Source: Hippea jasoniae
Lineage (GTDB): Bacteria > Campylobacterota_A > Desulfurellia > Desulfurellales > Hippeaceae
Assembly (NCBI RefSeq): GCF_000744435.1
Contig: NZ_JQLX01000010.1
Coordinates: 234,089-298,088 of the forward strand
Reading direction: 5' to 3'
Length of the DNA stretch: 64,000 nt
Every line of letters starts with the position of its first letter. The first letter of the stretch is position 1. The notes beneath the pieces are model-generated. The model saw only the letters and a list, made by a program, of their open reading frames with translations. It searched no databases and was not told the origin of the DNA. The translations under genes and the position numbers were made by a program. This document shows positions 1 to 8,623 of this stretch, piece after piece.

Positions 1-557
1 ATTTGGCAGGATTTGAAATATCCAAAAAAACCGCCACATACCTTTATTTAAGCATTCTTACCGATACAGGCTCTTTTAGATATTCATCAACAACACCAAA
101 AACATTTTATATTGCCTCAAAGCTATTAGAAACCGGTATAGATGCTTGGTGGGTTGCCTCAAATGTTTATGAATCTCAACGTTTTGAGGCATTAAAACTG
201 CTTGGTGAGGTTTTAAAAACCCTTCAGCTTCACTACAGTGGAAAACTGGCTATTGAATATGTGACACAGGAGATGTTTAAAAACACCAATACAACTGCAG
301 ATGATACAGAGGGTTTTGTTAATTTTGCAAGGAGCATTAAAGGTGTTGAGGTGGGTGTGCTTTTAAGGGAGGATGAGCCTGATAAGTTTAAAATCAGTAT
401 AAGGTCTAAAGGTAATGTGGATGTCAGTAATGTGGCTGAAGCCTTTGGTGGAGGAGGGCATAAAAACGCAGCAGGTGGTAATATAGACTTGCCTCTAAAT
501 AAGGCAATAGAGAGGATTATTGAAGCGTTTGCTTTTCTAAAAAAAGATGAACGATAG
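1..557 (+). CDS. nrnA: DHH-family phosphoesterase, NrnA-like (3' part only)
   Basis: The reading frame enters from before the window, so only the C-terminal 184 or so residues are seen. An early DTGSF motif (residues 21-25 of the visible part) fits the metal-binding end of the DHH domain. FGGGGHKNAAGG near residue 148 is the glycine-rich DHHA1 substrate-binding motif. NrnA-type enzymes degrade short oligoribonucleotides and often also dephosphorylate 3'-phosphoadenosine 5'-phosphate in the cytoplasm. The stop codon overlaps the truB start by 11 nt, so the two are co-translated; nrnA-truB adjacency is common in bacteria. The missing N-terminus prevents checking the DHH triad itself. Confidence 0.85.
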   Translation, partial: LAGFEISKKTATYLYLSILTDTGSFRYSSTTPKTFYIASKLLETGIDAWWVASNVYESQRFEALKLLGEVLKTLQLHYSGKLAIEYVTQEMFKNTNTTADDTEGFVNFARSIKGVEVGVLLREDEPDKFKISIRSKGNVDVSNVAEAFGGGGHKNAAGGNIDLPLNKAIERIIEAFAFLKKDER

Positions 558-1395
558 CATCGTTTTGGTTGATAAGCCTGCAGGCATTACATCGTTTGAT
601 GTAATAAAAAAGCTCAGAAAGATCACGGGAATTAAACGGATTGGACATGCGGGTGTTTTAGATAAGATGGCGACGGGTCTGCTAATATGCGCAACAGGTA
701 GAGCAACAAGGCTGCTGAGTATATTTGAAGATGGTTATAAAATTTACGAATCTGAATTTTTATTCGGTTTAAGAACAGATACATTTGATATTTCCGGCAG
801 GGTAATAGAGAAAAAACCGTGTAATATTTCACCAGAGGACATTAAAGCCGCATTGAATGGTTTTATCGGCGCAATTCAGCAGATGCCACCGCCGTTTTCC
901 AATGTCAAGGTTGCAGGCAAACGCCTTTATAAATACGCTCTAAAAAGTGAACAGGTTAATATAAAACCAAGAACAGTTATTATTAAAGATATTGAGATAG
1001 TAAGTGTTGATGGCAATATCGTATCATTGAGGATAACCTGCTCTAAAGGCACATACATTCGCTCACTGGCAAACGATTTGGGCGCAAAGCTTCAATGCGG
1101 TTGCGTTGTAAAGAGTTTAAAGAGAACCTATATCCATCCTTTTAGTCTAAAGCAGGCAGGTGACCCTGATAATCCCCGTTTTTTAAACCTATCTGAGGCT
1201 CTATTTTTTATTCCACGCATAAATGTGGGAAAAGATATAGCAGAAAAAATCAAAAACGGTGTAAACATCTGTCGTTTAATTTTCTGTGAAAATCTAAAAG
1301 AAGACATCTATGCTGTATTTGATAATTTTGACAATCTTGTTGCAGTTATAGAAAGAAACAATAGAACCTTCTCATATAAGGGTGTTTTTATATAA
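547..1395 (+). CDS. truB: tRNA pseudouridine-55 synthase TruB
   Basis: TruB isomerises U55 in the T loop of tRNAs. VDKPAGITSFDV at the N-terminus and the catalytic block around residues 33-45, with Asp39 as the expected nucleophile, identify the family. KGTYIRSLANDLG near residue 175 is the second conserved TruB motif. At 282 residues it is normal length. The catalytic loop reads GHAGVLDKMATG where most TruB proteins have GHTGTLDPLATG, a mild divergence that keeps Asp and the following ATG. It overlaps the nrnA end and probably shares its mRNA. Confidence 0.95.
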   Translation: MNDSIVLVDKPAGITSFDVIKKLRKITGIKRIGHAGVLDKMATGLLICATGRATRLLSIFEDGYKIYESEFLFGLRTDTFDISGRVIEKKPCNISPEDIKAALNGFIGAIQQMPPPFSNVKVAGKRLYKYALKSEQVNIKPRTVIIKDIEIVSVDGNIVSLRITCSKGTYIRSLANDLGAKLQCGCVVKSLKRTYIHPFSLKQAGDPDNPRFLNLSEALFFIPRINVGKDIAEKIKNGVNICRLIFCENLKEDIYAVFDNFDNLVAVIERNNRTFSYKGVFI

Positions 1396-1412
1396 CCAGT
1401 CTTATTTACCTG

Positions 1413-1441
1413 TTGACATTATATAGCTAAAGAATTATCTT
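1413..1441 (+). promoter_or_regulatory. Putative sigma-70 promoter of the padR/HD-GYP pair
   Basis: TTGACA (1413-1418) and TATCTT (1436-1441) are separated by 17 nt. They lie 25 nt upstream of the padR start, which has its own Shine-Dalgarno GGGGAGG at 1453-1459. Confidence 0.5.
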
Positions 1442-1466
1442 ATATAAAAATATGGGGAGGTTTGTT

Positions 1467-1850
1467 ATGAGTGATGTGAAAGTCAAGATTAAAGGCTGGT
1501 GCAAAAACTATCCAGGCGATAGACCGCCAAGGTTTTTGAGGGCTTTTTTGTTGTTGTTTTTAGCCCAGGGTGAAGCACACGGTTATGAATTGATAGAAAA
1601 GCTTAAAGAGATGGGTGTAAAATATGAAACATACGAGTTTGGTTATGTGTATAAAACACTGAGAAATATGGAAAAAGAGGGATTGCTTTCAAGCAGGTGG
1701 AATGTAAAAGAAAAAGGTGCAGCAAAAAGGATTTACAGAATCACAGATGCAGGGAAAAAGAATCTTTCTGACTGGGCAAGGGTTCTGGCTAATATTAAAG
1801 ATAGCATAGAAAGTTTTTTGAAGGCATACGAGGAGATAGAGAATAAATAG
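1467..1850 (+). CDS. PadR-family transcriptional regulator
   Basis: A 127-residue winged-helix protein. The pattern FLRAFLLLFLAQGEAHGYEL near the N-terminus, then YVYKTLRNMEKEGLL and the wing with YRITDAGK, are PadR hallmarks. The WCKNY segment before the first helix resembles the PhaQ-like branch of PadR. The start at 1467 is chosen because GGGGAGG lies 7 nt upstream; the in-frame ATG at 1452 would precede that Shine-Dalgarno. Its stop codon directly abuts the ATG of the HD-GYP gene, so the two form an operon. The ligand and target genes are unknown. Confidence 0.85.
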   Translation: MSDVKVKIKGWCKNYPGDRPPRFLRAFLLLFLAQGEAHGYELIEKLKEMGVKYETYEFGYVYKTLRNMEKEGLLSSRWNVKEKGAAKRIYRITDAGKKNLSDWARVLANIKDSIESFLKAYEEIENK

Positions 1851-3035
1851 ATGTATCGAGTTAGCGTTGATTCCCTAAAGCCTGGTATGGTTTTGGGAAA
1901 AGCGATTATAAACGATTACGGGAGTATCTTGCTTAACAGAGGCGTAAAACTTACGCAGTTCTACATCGATCAGTTAAAAAAATTAGGCTATGATGCAGTT
2001 TTTATAGAAGATCCCGATACATCGGATATTATCGTTGAGGATGACATAAAAGAGCAAACAAGAAGAAAAGCCGTTGAACATGTAAGAGCCCTGTTTTCCA
2101 TTCCTATGAAGGAATTTAATCAGGTTAAGAAAAAAGAGATTAACGAAATAAAAAAGGAGATAGAAAAAGGGCGCATCAAGGAGAAGTTGGCCAATTCAAA
2201 GTTGTTGAAGAATATTGCGGCTATTTCCTATTCAATTGTCGATGAGCTTATGGATTCAAAGATGCTCAGTGGTCTTGTGAGTTTTAAGCGCTACAGCGAT
2301 TTTACCTATAAACATTGCGTTGATGTGACTGTGCTTGCTGTAGCTATTGCCGATAAGTTTTTATACGACAAAGATAAATTGATTGAGCTTGCCAAGGGTT
2401 GTCTGTTGCACGATATAGGCAGGGTGCTACTTGATAAGAGTTTATATGAAGAGCCAAGGAGGCTCTCAAAAGAGGAATTTGAAATAATAAAGACCCATCC
2501 AACTTTGGGGTATATTACGCTTAAAGACATAGCAGAAATTGGTATTATTGCAGCACATATCGTTTATCAACACCACGAACAGCAGGACGGCAAAGGATAC
2601 CCCAGAGGATTAAAGGGAGACAACACAATGCCTCTGCCAAGAAAAGAGATAAAAAAGGGTTATATCATGCCTCTTGCTGAGATTGTTTATGCTGCAAATG
2701 TGTATGATGCCCTCGTCTCCCCACGGGTTTACAGAAGCGCCTACACACCCGATCAGGCGTTTTTTATTATGAAAAGAATGGCTGGGACGCATATTAACCG
2801 TGAAGTTTTAAAGATGATGTTTGAGATAATCCCTGCATATCCTCTGGGCACAACGGTGATTATCTCATCCGGCAGGTTTAAAAACTATATTGGCGTGGTT
2901 TCAAAGATCAACCCGGATAACCTTTCCCGTCCCGTTATAAGGGTGTTGTTTAACGAAAAGAGAAACAGGGTAGAGCCGTTTGAGATAGATCTGTCGGCAA
3001 ACCCTCATATAAACATAAGCGGAATCATTATCTAA
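1851..3035 (+). CDS. HD-GYP domain phosphodiesterase-like protein
   Basis: A 394-residue cytoplasmic protein. Residues 1-60 resemble the DUF3391 region found before many HD-GYP domains (SLKPGMVLGKAI). The HD-GYP core follows, with His155, HDIGR at 187-191, HHEQ at 241-244 and DGKGYP at 246-251. These are the metal and substrate ligands of c-di-GMP phosphodiesterases. The lysine usual in HDIGK is Arg here. A small C-terminal domain of unclear kind follows residue 310. It probably hydrolyses c-di-GMP, perhaps under control of the co-transcribed PadR regulator (inference). It converges on ubiB with a 4 nt overlap. Confidence 0.85.
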   Translation: MYRVSVDSLKPGMVLGKAIINDYGSILLNRGVKLTQFYIDQLKKLGYDAVFIEDPDTSDIIVEDDIKEQTRRKAVEHVRALFSIPMKEFNQVKKKEINEIKKEIEKGRIKEKLANSKLLKNIAAISYSIVDELMDSKMLSGLVSFKRYSDFTYKHCVDVTVLAVAIADKFLYDKDKLIELAKGCLLHDIGRVLLDKSLYEEPRRLSKEEFEIIKTHPTLGYITLKDIAEIGIIAAHIVYQHHEQQDGKGYPRGLKGDNTMPLPRKEIKKGYIMPLAEIVYAANVYDALVSPRVYRSAYTPDQAFFIMKRMAGTHINREVLKMMFEIIPAYPLGTTVIISSGRFKNYIGVVSKINPDNLSRPVIRVLFNEKRNRVEPFEIDLSANPHINISGIII

Positions 3036-4663
3036 AGCCTCTTTTCGGCTTTGTAGATACCTATAGCAAGGATAATTATTATAATGACACCTATTATCAA
3101 TACAAGCGGGATTGAGTGGATTTTTGGTCCAACTCTGTAGGCTAAAAGCAGTGATGTGCCGATAATAACGGCACTGATTATAAGGCTTATGCCTATCTGG
3201 CGTGCCACATATCTAAATGTGTTTATCATCTTCTCAAAAAGATTTACCTCAACATCGACTTTTATGGAGCCTTCCTGCAGTGTATCGATAATACTCCTTG
3301 CTGCTTTTGGGAATTTTTTCAAAAGTAACAGGTAATTTGGATTTGGTGTAAAGAGCATTTTTAAAATATTTGACGGTGAATAAAACTTCCATGCGAAACG
3401 CTTAAAATAGGGGGCTGCCACCTCAACAAAGTTAAATTCACCATAAAAATCCCGTCCCACTCCATCGGCGATGATGATAGCCCTCAGAAGCCTTGAAGAG
3501 CTGCGCTTGATAATAATACTGTGTTTGCGCAAAACGGCAAATACATCCCTTAATATTTTGGATAACTGCATTCTTTTTAAAGGCAATGAGTGGTATGTTT
3601 CAATCAGCTCCTCTATATCACTCAAAAGCTCATCTATATTTGATGATACACCAACAGTGGCAAAATTTTCTATTGCGTAGATAATCTTTGATGCATCCTT
3701 TTGAATAAAACCTGTAATCATCTCTATTAATGATAGCTTGTCATCCTCGTTGATTTTTCCTACCATGCCGTAGTCGATGTAACAGATTCTGCCATCGTTC
3801 ATAATTATAATATTGCCCGGATGGGGATCTGCATGAAACAGGCCAACATCAAAGATCTGATACCAGAAAACCTTTGCACCCTTTAGTGCCAGATCTTTTA
3901 AATCGAAGCCCGCATCGATTATAGACTGTTTATTGGTTGCCTTATAGCCAAATATATATTCCATGGTGATGACCCTGCGGGTTGTAAATTCCCAGTAAAC
4001 CTCAGGCACATAAACATATTCAAACGGTTTTAGATTTTTTTTAAAGGTATCGATATAGTGGGCCTCTATTTCATAGTCCATCTCTCTTTTGATGGTTTTA
4101 TCAAACTCATCTATTAGCGGCATAATGTTGAAGTGGAAGTAGTGTCTAACCTTGTTTGCAATCAAAGAGCCCAACCGCCTCAGTAAAAACATGTCGGAGT
4201 TTATAATGTTTTCTATATCTGGACGCTGGACTTTTACGGCAACCCATTTACCATTTTTTAGTTTTGCCTTATGAACCTGACCTAAGGAGGCGCTTGCCTC
4301 AGGTATTTTCTCAAACTCATCAAATATCTCATTCAGCGGTTTTTTGAGTTCTTTTTCGATTATATGTTTTACTTCTTCAAAGTCGAACGGCTCCACTTCA
4401 TCCTGTAGCTTTTTTAATTCCTCGATAAACGCCTCAGGAAGGATGCCCTCTTGGGTTGATAGAAGCTGACCGAATTTAACAAAAGTGGGGCCTAACTCCT
4501 CAAGCATACGCCTGAATCTTTTTGCAACGGTTGATTCATCCAATCTAAAGGCTTTTTTTGTTTTCGTAAATTCAGCTAATTCTCCAAGTCCGTATTTAGC
4601 CACGATGAAGGCTATCTGATTGAGGCGTCTAAAGTTTTGGAAGCTGCGTTTTTTTATTCCCAT
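3032..4663 (-). CDS. ubiB: UbiB/ABC1 atypical kinase-like protein
   Basis: A 543-residue member of the ADCK/UbiB family, ATPases needed for quinone or isoprenoid-lipid homeostasis at the inner membrane. Visible marks are the family-specific KFGQ motif (residues 63-66), the alanine-rich loop with ASLGQVHKA, VAVKVQRP with the ATP-binding Lys, HADPHPGN (catalytic loop) and IDYGM (DFG equivalent). Two C-terminal hydrophobic helices (about 490-510 and 515-537) anchor it in the membrane, as usual. It overlaps ubiX by 10 nt. With mqnD in the same window the product is presumably menaquinone-related rather than ubiquinone. Confidence 0.93.
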   Translation of the reverse strand: MGIKKRSFQNFRRLNQIAFIVAKYGLGELAEFTKTKKAFRLDESTVAKRFRRMLEELGPTFVKFGQLLSTQEGILPEAFIEELKKLQDEVEPFDFEEVKHIIEKELKKPLNEIFDEFEKIPEASASLGQVHKAKLKNGKWVAVKVQRPDIENIINSDMFLLRRLGSLIANKVRHYFHFNIMPLIDEFDKTIKREMDYEIEAHYIDTFKKNLKPFEYVYVPEVYWEFTTRRVITMEYIFGYKATNKQSIIDAGFDLKDLALKGAKVFWYQIFDVGLFHADPHPGNIIIMNDGRICYIDYGMVGKINEDDKLSLIEMITGFIQKDASKIIYAIENFATVGVSSNIDELLSDIEELIETYHSLPLKRMQLSKILRDVFAVLRKHSIIIKRSSSRLLRAIIIADGVGRDFYGEFNFVEVAAPYFKRFAWKFYSPSNILKMLFTPNPNYLLLLKKFPKAARSIIDTLQEGSIKVDVEVNLFEKMINTFRYVARQIGISLIISAVIIGTSLLLAYRVGPKIHSIPLVLIIGVIIIIILAIGIYKAEKRL

Positions 4664-5208
4664 CGCTTAAAGAGGTTGTGATCGATTTTTAGCTGATCGA
4701 TTATTTTACCCACTAAAAAGTCAACAAGGTCATCGATGGTTTTTGGTTTGTGATAAAAAGCAGGCATTAAAGGCAATATAACACCACCGCTGTTTGCAAT
4801 TTTTAGCATGTTTTCTATCTGGATGGATGAAAGGGGTGTTTCTCTTGGCGCCACAATGAGTTTTCTGTGTTCTTTCAATGTTACATCTGCGCATCTAACA
4901 ATCAATGTATCACAAAAACCGTTTGCTATGGAAGATAGCGTTTTCATAGAACATGGTATCACTATACAGGCATCTATTATAAATGAACCGCTGGATAAAG
5001 GAGCGGCTAAATTGCCGTTGTCAAAAACCTTTATGTTTTTTTTACTTTTTAAAAACTCATCTATGTCTGTTGTGTTTTCTTCTAAGAAGATTTGTCTGGC
5101 AATATCTGAATAGACCACAAAAAGCTCATGGTTGCTACTTAAAACCTCAATCAACCGCTTTGCATAAACGCTACCGCTTGCACCGCTTATGCCTATGGCT
5201 ATTTTCAT
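4654..5208 (-). CDS. ubiX: Flavin prenyltransferase UbiX
   Basis: UbiX attaches a dimethylallyl group to FMN to make prenylated FMN, the cofactor of UbiD-type decarboxylases. The 184-residue length and the N-terminal GISGASGSVYAKRL, the mid-protein IPCSMKTLSSIANG and the late ETPLSSIQIENM region are typical. Its ATG overlaps the flgA stop (ATGA), so it is the fourth gene of a flagellar operon. No ubiD is visible nearby; the futalosine pathway can use a UbiD-like decarboxylase, which may be its client (inference). Confidence 0.95.
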   Translation of the reverse strand: MKIAIGISGASGSVYAKRLIEVLSSNHELFVVYSDIARQIFLEENTTDIDEFLKSKKNIKVFDNGNLAAPLSSGSFIIDACIVIPCSMKTLSSIANGFCDTLIVRCADVTLKEHRKLIVAPRETPLSSIQIENMLKIANSGGVILPLMPAFYHKPKTIDDLVDFLVGKIIDQLKIDHNLFKRWE

Positions 5209-6083
5209 TGCACTTCAACCAGTTTCTTGCCTATGATTTGAGCTGGCAAAACCCTTCTTGAGCTTAAATACATAATTGGAATTATATCCCCGCTGTAGCC
5301 TCCTTTCAAGGCTTTTGCCGTTGTGTAGATGATAATATTGCCCTCTTTGACCTTTACTTTAACAATATCTCCTAACCTGACAGGCTTAAATCTGCGAGTG
5401 TTTGCAATACTAAAGGGTTTACCTGCAGGAATGAATGATACAGCAACCCTACCTATGATTGATTTTTTGTTTTTAAAGATGCCCGGATATGTTTGTGGTA
5501 TGGCTTTGAAAGTAATATCTGAGGCTGTTATAATTTGACCCAACTCTATACTATGGCTTGCAACAGGTATTAAAGTGGCAGAGATGTTTTGTTTTGCAAT
5601 TATCGATATAAATCTTTTTTGTGAGGCGGTATAGGCTTTTAGAGTTATAAACATCAAATCCTTGCTTTTTTGGATTTTTACAACACTGAATTGCCAGTTT
5701 TTAAACGGCAGCTTTATGGGAAGTTTTGTTATGTAGTTTAATCTTTTATTTAAAATTGAGTTTAATTTGCTTTGTGTTAGAAGAAACGCCTTTGATGTAA
5801 TCTTAACCAACTCTGCACCGCAAATACTTGCATCGATACCTCTATTTTTTAAAAGTGCTTTTATATAGGTTTTTGTCAATGTTATTGAGTTGTTTGTGTA
5901 GGGTGCATCGCACAGAATTGTGTTAGCCCATTTTTTAGGGTATCTGCTTGCTATTGTTTTTAGCGTGATGTTTTTTGAGCTAACAACAGCTGAACTTTTT
6001 AGCTGAATATCACAGGCGTATGAGCTGATTATAAGTATAAAAATACTAACGCTTGAGAGTATTAGCAGTCTGAAGCATTTCAT
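5205..6083 (-). CDS. flgA: Flagellar P-ring assembly chaperone FlgA
   Basis: FlgA is a periplasmic chaperone that promotes assembly of FlgI into the flagellar P ring. The protein (292 residues from this start) begins with a clear signal peptide ending near SSYAC. It carries a C-terminal SAF-like region with [30 protein letters not shown] and a final [13 protein letters not shown] segment, all as in FlgA. An earlier in-frame ATG at 6116 would put extra residues before the signal peptide, so 6083 is preferred. Either start lies inside the end of flgG, so translation is coupled. FlgH and FlgI are not in the window. Confidence 0.85.
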   Translation of the reverse strand: MKCFRLLILSSVSIFILIISSYACDIQLKSSAVVSSKNITLKTIASRYPKKWANTILCDAPYTNNSITLTKTYIKALLKNRGIDASICGAELVKITSKAFLLTQSKLNSILNKRLNYITKLPIKLPFKNWQFSVVKIQKSKDLMFITLKAYTASQKRFISIIAKQNISATLIPVASHSIELGQIITASDITFKAIPQTYPGIFKNKKSIIGRVAVSFIPAGKPFSIANTRRFKPVRLGDIVKVKVKEGNIIIYTTAKALKGGYSGDIIPIMYLSSRRVLPAQIIGKKLVEVQ

Positions 6084-6834
6084 CGGAAGTCTGTATGGCT
6101 TTTGCATTTGTTTCATAAGCCCTCTGCGCAGCTATCATTTCTACCATTTCCTGAACTACACTAACATTACTCATCTCAAGAACGCCCTGCTCAAGTGTGC
6201 CAAGTCCGTTTGTTCCTGGATTGCCAACAGTTGGAGCTCCTGATGATGTTGTTTGCTGAAACAGGTTATGACCAAGGGCTTTGAGTCCTGCTGGATTTAC
6301 AAAGTATGCAAGCTGAATCTGACCGATTTGGGTGGGTGTGTTTTGGCCTGCCTCAAGCACTGAAACCGTGCCATCGTTGCCTATGTTAATTGCCACTGTG
6401 TCGTTTGGAATGGTTATCTGTGGCGTTAAAGGATATCCCTCGCTGTTAACGATTCTGCCGTTGTTGTCTATCTTGAAGGCTCCGCTGCGGGTGTAGGCTA
6501 TTGTTCCATCAGGCATTGTGATCTGAAAAAACCCGTGTCCTGCAATGGCTACATCTAACGGATTGCCTGTTTCCTTAAAATTACCCTGCGAGAAATTCTT
6601 CACAACGGCTGCAGGTTTTACACCCAATCCTATCTGAATACCGGTGGGTTCAACTGTATTTGCTGTTGATGAAACACCGGGCTGTCTGATCATCTGATAG
6701 AGCAGATCTTCAAAATCCGCCCTACTTCTTTTAAATCCAACCGTATTAACATTTGCAAGATTGTTGGCTATTGTATCAACATTAAGCTGTTGAGCCTCCA
6801 TACCTGTTGCAGCAGTCCATAAAGACCTTATCAT
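6046..6834 (-). CDS. flgG: Flagellar distal rod protein FlgG
   Basis: FlgG forms the distal rod of the flagellar basal body. The 262-residue length, the N-terminal [12 protein letters not shown] and [15 protein letters not shown], and the C-terminal [16 protein letters not shown] and [12 protein letters not shown] are diagnostic. AAGGAGG lies 8 nt before the ATG. It is exported through the flagellar type III apparatus without a cleaved signal. It sits 11 nt after flgF, and its last 38 nt overlap flgA. Confidence 0.97.
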   Translation of the reverse strand: MIRSLWTAATGMEAQQLNVDTIANNLANVNTVGFKRSRADFEDLLYQMIRQPGVSSTANTVEPTGIQIGLGVKPAAVVKNFSQGNFKETGNPLDVAIAGHGFFQITMPDGTIAYTRSGAFKIDNNGRIVNSEGYPLTPQITIPNDTVAINIGNDGTVSVLEAGQNTPTQIGQIQLAYFVNPAGLKALGHNLFQQTTSSGAPTVGNPGTNGLGTLEQGVLEMSNVSVVQEMVEMIAAQRAYETNAKAIQTSDEMLQTANTLKR

Positions 6835-6845
6835 TGTCTACCTCC

Positions 6846-7640
6846 TTAAGTTACCTTACTTAAATTTCTTGCTGTTTCACCAAGCAGTTCATTACCCAAT
6901 GAATCGATAACCTTTTGATATCTATCGAAGTTTCTTTGAGCCTCTATCAGGTTTACCATCTCCTTTACAACGCTTACATTGCTTAATTCTATATAGCCTT
7001 CCTTCAGATAAGTGTTGTTTGCAGCTATAGGTGTTTCGTTGTTGATGGGTATAAACATACCATCTGGGGCTTTTTTTAAATTCGTATAGTTGTTAAAATC
7101 CCTGATGGCTATCTTATCGATTTGAACCCCGTCAGAAAATACAGTTCCATCTGATCTGACTAAAATATGTTTACCTGTGATTTTTATTAGCTTATGGTTT
7201 CTTAAATAGTTTTCACCCACAACGGGATAACCGGTATCTCTTTGAACAAGCACACCGTCTTTGTTGATATCAAACTGCCCGTTTCTTGTGTATTGAATGC
7301 CTTTGGGTGTAAGAATAAGAAAAAATCCTTTGCCAGCTAAAGCAAAATCTAAACTGTTGCCTGTGTGTTTAAAAGGACCCTGGCTGAAATCTATATAATC
7401 TGTATCAAGATGAGGAACAGAGTTTTTTGTTTCATTTATGAATACTTCAGCTGCTTTGGTATCTGGTGGGATAGGCAGTTGTGCGTTTGCCTCACCCCAT
7501 ATCCTTGACCAGCTTTTTATATTTATGCCTTCTTTTTTGAAGCCTGGAGTGTTTAGGTTTGCTATGTTGTTTGTTATGTTGTTAACCCTTTGAAGCTCAA
7601 CAATCATGCCACCTGCAGCATCATAAACACCACTAAACAT
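6846..7640 (-). CDS. flgF: Flagellar proximal rod protein FlgF
   Basis: A 264-residue flagellar basal-body rod protein. MFSGVYDAAGGM, VNNITNNIANLNTPGFK at the N-terminus and YIELSNVSVVKEMVNLI plus QRNFDRYQKVI at the C-terminus place it in the FlgF/FlgG family; its partner flgG follows directly. The start at 7640 is set by GGAGGTG 5-11 nt upstream. Upstream in-frame codons to 7715 are not conserved-looking and contain the sigma-54 promoter. It is the first gene of the run flgF-flgG-flgA-ubiX-ubiB. Confidence 0.92.
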   Translation of the reverse strand: MFSGVYDAAGGMIVELQRVNNITNNIANLNTPGFKKEGINIKSWSRIWGEANAQLPIPPDTKAAEVFINETKNSVPHLDTDYIDFSQGPFKHTGNSLDFALAGKGFFLILTPKGIQYTRNGQFDINKDGVLVQRDTGYPVVGENYLRNHKLIKITGKHILVRSDGTVFSDGVQIDKIAIRDFNNYTNLKKAPDGMFIPINNETPIAANNTYLKEGYIELSNVSVVKEMVNLIEAQRNFDRYQKVIDSLGNELLGETARNLSKVT

Positions 7641-7663
7641 CTTCTCACCTCCTGTGACTTTAA

Positions 7664-7682
7664 TAGCAATAGGTGTTCCAAA
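7664..7682 (-). promoter_or_regulatory. Sigma-54 (-24/-12) promoter of flgF operon
   Basis: Read on the minus strand the site is TTGGAACACCTATTGCTA. It matches the consensus TGGCAC-N5-TTGC with one mismatch (A for C) and correct GG-to-GC spacing. It ends 23 nt before the flgF start and just upstream of the strong Shine-Dalgarno. Sigma-54 control of rod genes is well known in epsilon- and delta-type bacteria, and rpoN plus an activator gene are in this window. Confidence 0.8.
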
Positions 7683-7756
7683 TTTCTGGCAGGCGGATTT
7701 GACAATTTTATTCAACTATGATAGCCTAAGCCGAACAATTTTTGTGGAGGATGTTG

Positions 7757-8116
7757 ATGGTTGAAAATTTGACTAAGGAGACTTTTAAGGAGAAGGTATT
7801 CAACTACGAGGTTAATCAGGATTGGAAGTATGAAGGTGATCTGCCCTGTATTATCGATTTTTATGCTGACTGGTGTGGCCCATGCAAGATGGTAGAACCT
7901 ATCTTGAATGAATTGTCAAAGGAATATGATGGAAAGATTAAGTTTTACAGGGTAAATACAGACCAGGAGCAGGAGCTTGCCGCTTTGTTTGGCATCAGGA
8001 GTATCCCATCACTGCTTTTTGTGCCTGTTGGCGAGCAGCCACAGATGGCTGTTGGCGCTCTTCCAAAAGAGGCATTTAAACAGGCAATTAAAGAAGTTTT
8101 AAAGGTTGAAGAGTAG
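7757..8116 (+). CDS. trxA: Thioredoxin
   Basis: A 119-residue thioredoxin with the active site DWCGPC (Cys40 and Cys43), the cis-proline region RSIPSLL and no signal peptide, so it is a cytoplasmic disulfide reductase. GGAGG at 7746-7750 lies 6 nt before the ATG at 7757; starts at 7742 or 7751 would be too close to it. The gene is divergent from flgF. TTGACA at 7699-7704 could be a -35 box, but no good -10 follows. A hairpin and T run follow the gene. Confidence 0.95.
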   Translation: MVENLTKETFKEKVFNYEVNQDWKYEGDLPCIIDFYADWCGPCKMVEPILNELSKEYDGKIKFYRVNTDQEQELAALFGIRSIPSLLFVPVGEQPQMAVGALPKEAFKQAIKEVLKVEE

Positions 8117-8137
8117 GGCTTAGCCCCTCTCTTTTTT
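8110..8137 (+). terminator. Rho-independent terminator after trxA
   Basis: AGAG..GGGC, a TTA loop, then GCCC.TCT form a slightly bulged hairpin overlapping the trxA stop, followed by six T residues (8132-8137). Confidence 0.6.
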
Positions 8138-8228
8138 AAAAATCACATCTGCTAACAAAATATACATCCAAATAAATAAATTCTAATTATGATAATTATT
8201 ATGCAAAAAAATTAAATAAAATATGATA

Positions 8229-8249
8229 AGAGGGCGACCTGCGCCCTCT
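8229..8249 (-). terminator. Hairpin after the RRM gene
   Basis: A perfect 8 bp stem (AGAGGGCG / CGCCCTCT) with a 5 nt loop lies 22 nt past the RRM gene stop. On the minus strand it is followed by a T-rich but interrupted tract, so it may terminate transcription or protect the 3' end. The 8138-8228 stretch is AT-rich and shows nothing else. Confidence 0.55.
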
Positions 8250-8270
8250 GTTGGAGTTTTTTGTGGATTG

Positions 8271-8531
8271 TTAGAATCTGCGGGGTTTTCTTTCTTTTGC
8301 TTCGTTAACCTTTAGATTCCTGCCACCAAAATTGACACCGTTTAGAGATTCAATGGCTTTCTGAGCGGATTCAGAATCCATCTCAACGAAACCAAAACCT
8401 CTCGACCTGCCAGTCTCCCTGTCAGTAATGATTTTGCTTGAACTAACCTCTCCATACTCGCTGAAAAGCTCTTTGAGCTCTTCCTCTGTCGTAGCATACG
8501 GCAGGTTCCCAACATAAAGCGTCTTAACCAT
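8271..8531 (-). CDS. RRM-domain RNA-binding protein
   Basis: An 86-residue protein made of a single RNA recognition motif. RNP2 is LYVGNL (5-10) and RNP1 is RGFGFVEM (44-51), followed by a short basic tail (AKERKPRRF). Such proteins are known in cyanobacteria and several other phyla as RNA chaperones, often cold-induced. The start at 8531 is chosen because GAGGTG precedes it and the fold begins directly after. It has its own promoter and an approximately 86 nt leader holding two hairpins with the same loop sequence (see the separate entries), suggesting post-transcriptional control. Confidence 0.92.
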   Translation of the reverse strand: MVKTLYVGNLPYATTEEELKELFSEYGEVSSSKIITDRETGRSRGFGFVEMDSESAQKAIESLNGVNFGGRNLKVNEAKERKPRRF

Positions 8532-8559
8532 AAAAACACACCTCAACAAAAAATCTATT

Positions 8560-8616
8560 GCTAAACACCTTATGGCATTTAGCTCTTCATTAACCTTATG
8601 GTGAAAGCCAATGAAG
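8560..8616 (-). promoter_or_regulatory. Tandem hairpins with identical loop motif in the RRM gene 5' leader
   Basis: In mRNA sense, hairpin A (8616-8585) has the perfect 7 bp stem CTTCATT/AATGAAG. One nucleotide later, hairpin B (8583-8560) has the perfect 6 bp stem GCTAAA/TTTAGC. Both loops contain the same octamer CCATAAGG, in which CC and GG could close an ATAA tetraloop. The predicted transcription start is at about 8617, so hairpin A would sit at the very 5' end of the mRNA. The gene encodes an RNA-binding protein, so an autoregulatory target is an attractive reading (inference). Confidence 0.6.
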
Positions 8617-8623
8617 TTAGAGC

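Noticed and set aside
4808..5113. Plus-strand ORF of 101 codons opposite ubiX
   Set aside because: It is the antisense shadow of the conserved ubiX frame, with no Shine-Dalgarno and no recognisable family. Similar shadows opposite glnA, lptD, rnr, spoT and the chemoreceptor were dropped for the same reason.
7699..7730. Sigma-28 or sigma-70 promoter for trxA
   Set aside because: GCCGAACA resembles a sigma-28 -10 element and TTGACA is present, but no matching partner element lies at the right distance.
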